From: Burkholderiales bacterium UBA954
GTDB lineage: Bacteria; Pseudomonadota; Gammaproteobacteria; Burkholderiales; Burkholderiaceae_A
Length of the DNA stretch: 10,341 nucleotides
Direction of reading: 5' to 3'
Assembly: GCA_002293155.1 (NCBI GenBank)
Contig: DBCQ01000012.1
Span: forward strand, 57,844-68,184
This document shows, in pieces, positions 6,714-10,341 of this stretch. Made by a program: the position numbers and the translations under genes. Numbering within the stretch: the first letter of the stretch is position 1; the number at the start of each line of letters is the position of its first letter. A model generated the notes under the pieces. It ran no database searches, was not told the origin of the DNA, and saw only the letters and a program-made list of their open reading frames with translations.

Positions 6714-7250
6714 TTAATTCGGTTTCACACCCTTGCACAGAAACTGCAGCACCACGCCCTCGTGGGATGAGGGGGTTGCAAATCTTGGCATGGGTGAGCG
6801 GTGGTATGTGCTCTCAAATAGAGCCTGACCCTTGCCTTCAGTCTCAGAAAACATCTGGGTCGCAAGCTCAGCATACATATTGCGTTGGCAGTCAACCTGC
6901 ACATAGTCTTTACGGGACCGATAGGCGATTGCCGCCGTGGGCGCGAGGCTGCTTGAGCCTGGAGCAAAGGATTGGGAGTCTTTGAAGTCCAGCAGAATCC
7001 AAGTACGCAAGGCCTTGCCCTCATTGACCTGAAAGGCTGCATCGGTCGATACCGATACGGCATCAAGATCGGCGAGTTTTTCGAAACGGGCATGTCCCGG
7101 TGCTGGTAAGCAAAGGGCAATGGCCGCAGCGCAGGCGAGCGTATAGCCCAACAGGCGGCGGGCTCGCGGGGTGGCAGGGTGGTGTGTCGCTACCTCCCAC
7201 CGGAATCGGTCTAGGCGATGGATAACGGGGTCTAAAAAGACGATTCTCAT
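6714..7250 (-). CDS. Exported protein resembling surface-adhesin E family
   Basis: A 178-aa predicted secreted protein. An unusually long basic n-region (residues 1-36, several Arg and His) precedes a hydrophobic core (YTLACAAAIALCLPAPGHA), with likely signal peptidase I cleavage after Ala54. The mature part of about 124 aa has the pattern of small periplasmic or surface proteins annotated as surface-adhesin protein E-like: a short beta-rich domain with a TWILLDFK strand at 83-90, DYVQVDCQ with Cys121 at 115-122, and a C-terminal VVLQFLCKG with Cys172. The two cysteines could form a disulfide. ATG 7250 is the only ATG upstream of the signal core but has no clear ribosome binding site. A TTG at 7151 would give a shorter, more normal signal peptide. 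The family call is tentative; export is better supported. Confidence 0.7.
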   Translation of the reverse strand: MRIVFLDPVIHRLDRFRWEVATHHPATPRARRLLGYTLACAAAIALCLPAPGHARFEKLADLDAVSVSTDAAFQVNEGKALRTWILLDFKDSQSFAPGSSSLAPTAAIAYRSRKDYVQVDCQRNMYAELATQMFSETEGKGQALFESTYHRSPMPRFATPSSHEGVVLQFLCKGVKPN

Positions 7251-7365
7251 AGGGTTAATAACGGGAGATCTTAGAAGATGGTTTAGATTTTTAACCTAAA
7301 TGTCTTATAAGGAACAATCCCTATCCCATTGATTTTTTGAGCAATTTCATAGTAGTCTTCGGCCC
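7251..7365. promoter_or_regulatory. Divergent intergenic region with candidate promoter
   Basis: This 115-base, A/T-rich stretch must carry the 5' signals of both flanking envelope genes. On the + strand, TTTAGA (7282-7287) and TATAAG (7306-7311) with an 18-base spacer make a plausible sigma-70 promoter (4 and 5 of 6 matches) for the lipoprotein gene, with a leader of about 48 bases. On the - strand TTGTTC (complement of 7314-7319) lies 17 bases before TTAAAA, a weak candidate for the opposite gene. The two overlap, so opposing transcription could interfere. A short inverted repeat TTTAG/CTAAA spans 7282-7300. Confidence 0.4.
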
Positions 7366-7827
7366 ATGCGTGATGAATCTGGCTTTAGGCGACCCAAATA
7401 CCGGCAAGGCACACTGGCAGTACTTCTTTTAGTTGGCCTCTCTGGCTGTGCGAGCCAGTCGGGACAAACCTTTGCCACGTTAGATCGCAACCATCCCCAG
7501 TTTCACTCTGAGCAGTGTCAGGCGGCTATTCGTGACACCGAGATACACGACGACATCAAGATTCTGCGTGCGATTGCTTCCCCCGTTGCGGTAGTGCTCT
7601 CCGGGGGGCTTTTACTGCCTGCAGTCTTCGCATCGAATGTGGGGCTTGATACCGTAGACCGGGTAGATGCCTCACGGCTCGATATTAGTTGCGGTGGCGT
7701 TGGTCAATCGGCAGGTCAGATCGTTCAAGATGTCGTCAAAGGCGCAGCCTTTGGTCTTGCGACCAGTGCGGCTGGGGCTGCAGTAGGCGCTGGGGCATTG
7801 CCGACGAGTACCGCCTCAAGCAAGTAA
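7366..7827 (+). CDS. Small predicted lipoprotein
   Basis: A 153-aa protein with a lipoprotein signal: basic n-region (RRPKYRQ), hydrophobic core (TLAVLLLVG) and lipobox Leu25-Ser26-Gly27-Cys28, so Cys28 would be lipidated after signal peptidase II cleavage. Residue +2 is Ala, which in E. coli rules favours outer-membrane sorting. The mature part has two more cysteines (Cys52 in SEQCQAAI and one in LDISCGG), a central hydrophobic stretch (IASPVAVVLSGGLLLPAVFAS), and a Gly/Ala-rich C-terminal segment like glycine-zipper membrane-associating sequences. The family is not recognised. ATG 7366 has no obvious ribosome binding site, but no better start exists in the frame. Its stop codon directly abuts the stop codon of thiE on the other strand. 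Confidence 0.8.
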   Translation: MRDESGFRRPKYRQGTLAVLLLVGLSGCASQSGQTFATLDRNHPQFHSEQCQAAIRDTEIHDDIKILRAIASPVAVVLSGGLLLPAVFASNVGLDTVDRVDASRLDISCGGVGQSAGQIVQDVVKGAAFGLATSAAGAAVGAGALPTSTASSK

Positions 7828-8814
7828 TCAGACCCGGGACAGCGTAGGCTTGGCAATCGTTCGGGTACTCGACCCTTGTCGACTGACTTCGTTGGATTCG
7901 TTCTGATCCCATTGTCTCTGTAGTGCTCTGTAGGCGTCGCCGGGATCCAGCGCGCCCACAATGGCTTGGATGATGGATGCTGCGCCTGCACCCGCCGCGT
8001 GAATTGCGTTCAGGTTCTCTGTATTTACGCCGCCTATTCCAACGATGGGGTAGGGCAGAAGGTTTACCCAGTAGTGCAGGTTCTCAATGCCTTGGGCGAT
8101 CCATGGCATGACTTTCGCTCGCGTTGGAAAGAGTGGGCCGCAGGCAATGTAGCTTGGCTGTACGGTATGCGCGCGAACAACCTCCCAAAAGCAGTGCGAT
8201 GAGACACCAAGCCTTAGTCCTGCACGGGCGATTGCATCAAGATCGGCGGTGAGGAGATCTTCTTGGCCGAGATGTACGCCATAGGCGCCCGCTTCGATCG
8301 CGAGCTGCCAGTAATCGTTAATAAAGCATTGCGATTGGGGATAGGCCTTCGCCAGTTCGACCGCCTGCAACACAACGCCACGTAGCGCAGTAGATTCTGT
8401 TTTGATTCGAAGTTGAATAATCTTTGCGCCAGCCTCAAGCAGACTGCGAAGGTCTTTTAGATTATCGACAATTGGGTAGACACCTGGCCGTGGATTTGTA
8501 AGTGATGGAAAGGGCGGTGGCCTGGGCCCGGCCTGAGACCGCATTGGGTCTTGATTGGCACGTTGATCAATTAGGGTTGGAAATCGATCAATCGAAAAAA
8601 GGTCTCCCGCATTAAGCGCTAAGACAGCGGCATCCTCAAACACATAGCCCTTGCCTTGCCATTCCTGATGGGCAGACTGAAACCGTTTACGTCCCGCAGG
8701 GCTACCGAGGTCCGCCTGGGGATTCGGAAATAGATCAGCATTTAGCAGACGAGTGTTGATTCTGAGAAACCAATAGCCATTGGTTTGTGAAAACGAGAGC
8801 GTCGGTGGGGCCAT
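7828..8814 (-). CDS. thiE: Thiamine-phosphate synthase ThiE with N-terminal extension
   Basis: ThiE couples hydroxymethylpyrimidine diphosphate with thiazole phosphate carboxylate to form thiamine phosphate. The catalytic TIM barrel occupies residues about 110-300 and resembles the E. coli enzyme: GVYPIVD (111-117), IIQLRIK (132-138), CFINDYWQLAIEAGAYGVHLGQEDL (163-187), RLGVSSH (201-207), YIACGPLFPTRAKVMP (222-237) and IVGIGGV (257-263). Canonical ThiE is about 210 residues; here about 108 extra residues precede the domain and about 28 polar residues follow it. The extension has no recognised fold (it includes EWQGKGYVFEDAAVLALNAGD at 51-71) and ends in a Pro-rich linker (98-109). Start 8814 is supported by AGGA 5 bases upstream; the internal Met91, which would give a standard protein, has no ribosome binding site. 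It lies 14 bases after thiG. Confidence 0.93.
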   Translation of the reverse strand: MAPPTLSFSQTNGYWFLRINTRLLNADLFPNPQADLGSPAGRKRFQSAHQEWQGKGYVFEDAAVLALNAGDLFSIDRFPTLIDQRANQDPMRSQAGPRPPPFPSLTNPRPGVYPIVDNLKDLRSLLEAGAKIIQLRIKTESTALRGVVLQAVELAKAYPQSQCFINDYWQLAIEAGAYGVHLGQEDLLTADLDAIARAGLRLGVSSHCFWEVVRAHTVQPSYIACGPLFPTRAKVMPWIAQGIENLHYWVNLLPYPIVGIGGVNTENLNAIHAAGAGAASIIQAIVGALDPGDAYRALQRQWDQNESNEVSRQGSSTRTIAKPTLSRV

Positions 8815-8828
8815 GAAATCCTAGAGAT

Positions 8829-9635
8829 TCAAAGGGTAAAGGGTTGGCCCGTAACCGGTGTTGAGGGCGTAGCAAAAGCCTGGGGTGTAATAACACCCGC
8901 TAGGAATCCGGCACGTCCGGCACGGATTGCGTCTCGGAAGGCTGCGGCCATCTGAACTGGGTCTTTAGCCTGCGCGATTGCCGAATTGAGCAGCACCCCA
9001 TCGAAGCCTAGCTCCATCGCTAAGGCGGCATGCGAGGGTGCACCGATTCCAGCATCAACAATGAGAGTAATGTTTGGAAAGCGGTCCCGCATTCGACTCA
9101 GCGATTCACGGTTAGTAATTCCTTGTCCTGACCCAATGGGTGCAGCCCAGGGCATGAGAATGGTGCAGCCAACATCGACCAGCCGCTGGGCCACGATGAT
9201 GTCTTCGGTGCAGTAGGGAAAGACTTCAAAGCCGAGATCAATGAGCTGTTTTGCAGCAGGAACGAGTTCAAATGTATCGGGCTGTAGTGTGTAATCGTCA
9301 CCCACAACCTCCAGCTTGACCCAGTTAGTCTCAAAGATTTCTCTTGCCATCTGCGCAAGCGTTACCGCTTCGGCTGCGGTTCGACAGCCTGCCGTATTGG
9401 GTAGTATTTTTTTACCAGTCTTTCGAACCAGATCCCACCAGGCCTTGCCCGATCCCTCTGAGACATTTGCAGCCTGTCGCTTAATGCCCATGGTGAGGAC
9501 CTCCGCTTGCGAGACGGCAATGGCGGACTCAAGAATTTGCGGCGATGGATAGCCCGCGGTTCCCATGAGGAAGCGGCTATTGAGCGCCGTGCTTCCGAAA
9601 CGGATTGGATCGAATGCGAAGTCTGTAGTGCTCAT
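8829..9635 (-). CDS. thiG: Thiazole synthase ThiG
   Basis: ThiG builds thiazole phosphate carboxylate from 1-deoxy-D-xylulose 5-phosphate, dehydroglycine and the sulfur delivered as ThiS thiocarboxylate. The 268-aa barrel is of normal length. Diagnostic segments are FLMGTAGYPS (23-32), ILPNTAGCRTAAEAV (77-91), WVKLEVVGDD (105-114) with Lys107 as the expected Schiff-base lysine and Glu109 two residues on, APIGSGQGI (165-173), and IVDAGIGAPSHA (192-203) with the conserved Asp194. All key residues are intact. The CAT at 9633-9635 gives the start, 17 bases after the thiS stop. In this operon dehydroglycine would come from ThiO, implying the aerobic route rather than the tyrosine-cleaving ThiH route. 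Confidence 0.97.
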   Translation of the reverse strand: MSTTDFAFDPIRFGSTALNSRFLMGTAGYPSPQILESAIAVSQAEVLTMGIKRQAANVSEGSGKAWWDLVRKTGKKILPNTAGCRTAAEAVTLAQMAREIFETNWVKLEVVGDDYTLQPDTFELVPAAKQLIDLGFEVFPYCTEDIIVAQRLVDVGCTILMPWAAPIGSGQGITNRESLSRMRDRFPNITLIVDAGIGAPSHAALAMELGFDGVLLNSAIAQAKDPVQMAAAFRDAIRAGRAGFLAGVITPQAFATPSTPVTGQPFTL

Positions 9636-9652
9636 GCTGTCTTTAGAAATGA

Positions 9653-9853
9653 TTATCCGCCTGTAATGGGTTCAAAGGTCATGATCTGATCACCGGGTTG
9701 AAGCGCTCTCAGTGCCCTCTGATTGCGCGCGACGAAACACCCATTCACAGCCGTGGCACAACGATCGCCATCGATGCCACACTGAGCAATCAAGGCATCA
9801 AGGCAGAGATGCTCTGCACAGTCGATCGGGTTTCCGTTAACTGAGACCTGCAT
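9653..9853 (-). CDS. thiS: Sulfur carrier protein ThiS
   Basis: ThiS is a ubiquitin-fold sulfur carrier whose C-terminal glycine is adenylated and converted to a thiocarboxylate before donating sulfur to ThiG. The 66-aa product starts MQVSVNGNPID and ends in ITGG, keeping the required Gly-Gly terminus. The AVNGCFVAR and LQPGDQI segments fit the family core. Five cysteines in so short a protein is somewhat high. The frame extends upstream to a further ATG at 9913, but the shorter start at 9853 fits the beta-grasp fold and has AAGGG at good distance; the extra residues are an out-of-frame reading of thiO. It overlaps the thiO 3' end by 17 bases, implying coupled translation. Confidence 0.95.
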   Translation of the reverse strand: MQVSVNGNPIDCAEHLCLDALIAQCGIDGDRCATAVNGCFVARNQRALRALQPGDQIMTFEPITGG

Positions 9854-10341
9854 CTGAGAGACCCTTTTCAATAACTGCTGGTGCGAGCAACCAGCCATGA
9901 CGGAAAAGTCCATTGATCTGTGTAAGCCCCTCTGTAGTCTCGATCACCGGAAGGTTATCAGGGGTGGCTGGGCGAAGATTAACGTCGCTCCACAGGACTC
10001 GGGCTTCGGCGAGGCTAGGGAAGATACTAAATGCTGCCGATAAGAGTTCCATCGTGCTTTGTACAGAAATCGGCGATCGATCCTCGCTCTCAATCTCGGT
10101 TGCACCGATCACAACCTGATCGTGAGGCCGGGGCACGATGTAAACCCGCCACCTTGGGTGTAACAAACGAACAGCACACCGCAGATCAAAGTCAGGCGCG
10201 TGAAGCACCATAATCTCACCGCGCACCCCTCGAACGGAAAGTGCGCTCGATGCTCCTGTTCCCCGGGTATCAATGACCCAGTCGAACCGATGAACGCTTG
10301 CGCCTATCGTGATTTCGTGGGGCTCAATCGCATCCGCCCTA
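9837..10341 (-). CDS. thiO: Glycine oxidase ThiO, C-terminal part
   Basis: This is the last 167 residues of an FAD-dependent amine oxidase of the DAO family, cut by the window edge, so the N-terminal FAD-binding GxGxxG is not visible. ThiO oxidises glycine to iminoacetate (dehydroglycine) for thiazole synthesis. Recognisable segments include DTRGTGA, the VRGEIMVLHAP substrate-domain strand, RLLHPRWRVYIVPRP, VVIGATEIES and the C-terminal flavin-contacting LRPATPDNLPVIE followed by NGLFRHGWLLAPA. These match ThiO better than other DAO enzymes, and its place before thiS-thiG-thiE confirms the role. The frame is open from 10340 to the TAA at 9837-9839 with no defect. Confidence 0.93.
   Translation of the reverse strand, partial: RADAIEPHEITIGASVHRFDWVIDTRGTGASSALSVRGVRGEIMVLHAPDFDLRCAVRLLHPRWRVYIVPRPHDQVVIGATEIESEDRSPISVQSTMELLSAAFSIFPSLAEARVLWSDVNLRPATPDNLPVIETTEGLTQINGLFRHGWLLAPAVIEKGLSDAGLS

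Noticed and set aside
7817..7852. Possible bidirectional terminator at the lipoprotein/thiE junction (CAAGC ... GCTTG)
   Set aside because: The stem is only 5 bp with a loop of about 26 bases and no T-tract on either strand.
9854..9913. Longer ThiS starting at 9913
   Set aside because: The added 20 residues lie inside the thiO 3' end and do not belong to the beta-grasp fold.
7828..10341. TPP riboswitch for the thiamine operon
   Set aside because: No THI-box is visible between the thi genes; the operon's 5' leader lies outside the window, so it cannot be assessed.
1..10341. CRISPR array, insertion sequence, prophage or defence island
   Set aside because: No spaced direct repeats, transposase or integrase motifs, or terminal inverted repeats were seen, although two tRNA genes are present as possible integration sites.

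Overview
The window is a densely packed stretch of a bacterial chromosome, with no gap between genes longer than about 120 bases. The gene content and order point to a betaproteobacterium, probably Burkholderiales. Supporting signs are pdxJ-acpS-nagZ joined by overlapping start/stop codons, then uvrC-pgsA followed by tRNA-Gly and tRNA-Cys, and a thiO-thiS-thiG-thiE cluster. This placement is inferred from synteny and protein motifs; no search was run. No insertion sequence, prophage gene, CRISPR array or defence system is visible.

Left part (1-5263, + strand): a probable single operon. It holds pdxJ (vitamin B6 synthesis), acpS (acyl carrier protein activation), nagZ (peptidoglycan recycling), a family 5-type uracil-DNA glycosylase, uvrC (nucleotide excision repair) and pgsA (phosphatidylglycerophosphate synthase). 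Most junctions overlap or are a few bases apart, so the genes are likely co-transcribed and translationally coupled although their functions differ.

Centre (5264-6711, + strand): a possible promoter precedes tRNA-Gly(GCC) and tRNA-Cys(GCA). Only 27 bases after tRNA-Cys comes an unrecognised 187-aa gene. It is followed by a 57-aa single-span membrane protein with a GTG start, which overlaps the start of a DUF3429-type membrane protein gene. No terminator is evident between the tRNAs and these genes, so a mixed tRNA-mRNA transcript is plausible.

Right-centre (6714-7827): two envelope genes transcribed divergently from an approximately 115-base shared intergenic region. One is a secreted protein resembling the surface-adhesin E family (- strand) and the other is a small lipoprotein (+ strand). 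Each converges on its neighbour with almost no space: 2 bases at 6712-6713 and 0 bases at 7827/7828.

Right part (7828-10341, - strand): the thiamine operon in the order thiO (5' end outside the window), thiS, thiG, thiE. ThiO oxidises glycine to the imine, ThiS carries sulfur on its C-terminal Gly-Gly, ThiG builds the thiazole phosphate, and ThiE joins thiazole and pyrimidine to make thiamine phosphate. ThiE carries an unusual N-terminal extension of about 108 residues.

Most of the window is housekeeping. I do not see strong evidence of a new biological system. The items most worth a second look are the unlisted small membrane gene, the tRNA-mRNA arrangement, the ThiE extension and the two gapless convergent junctions.
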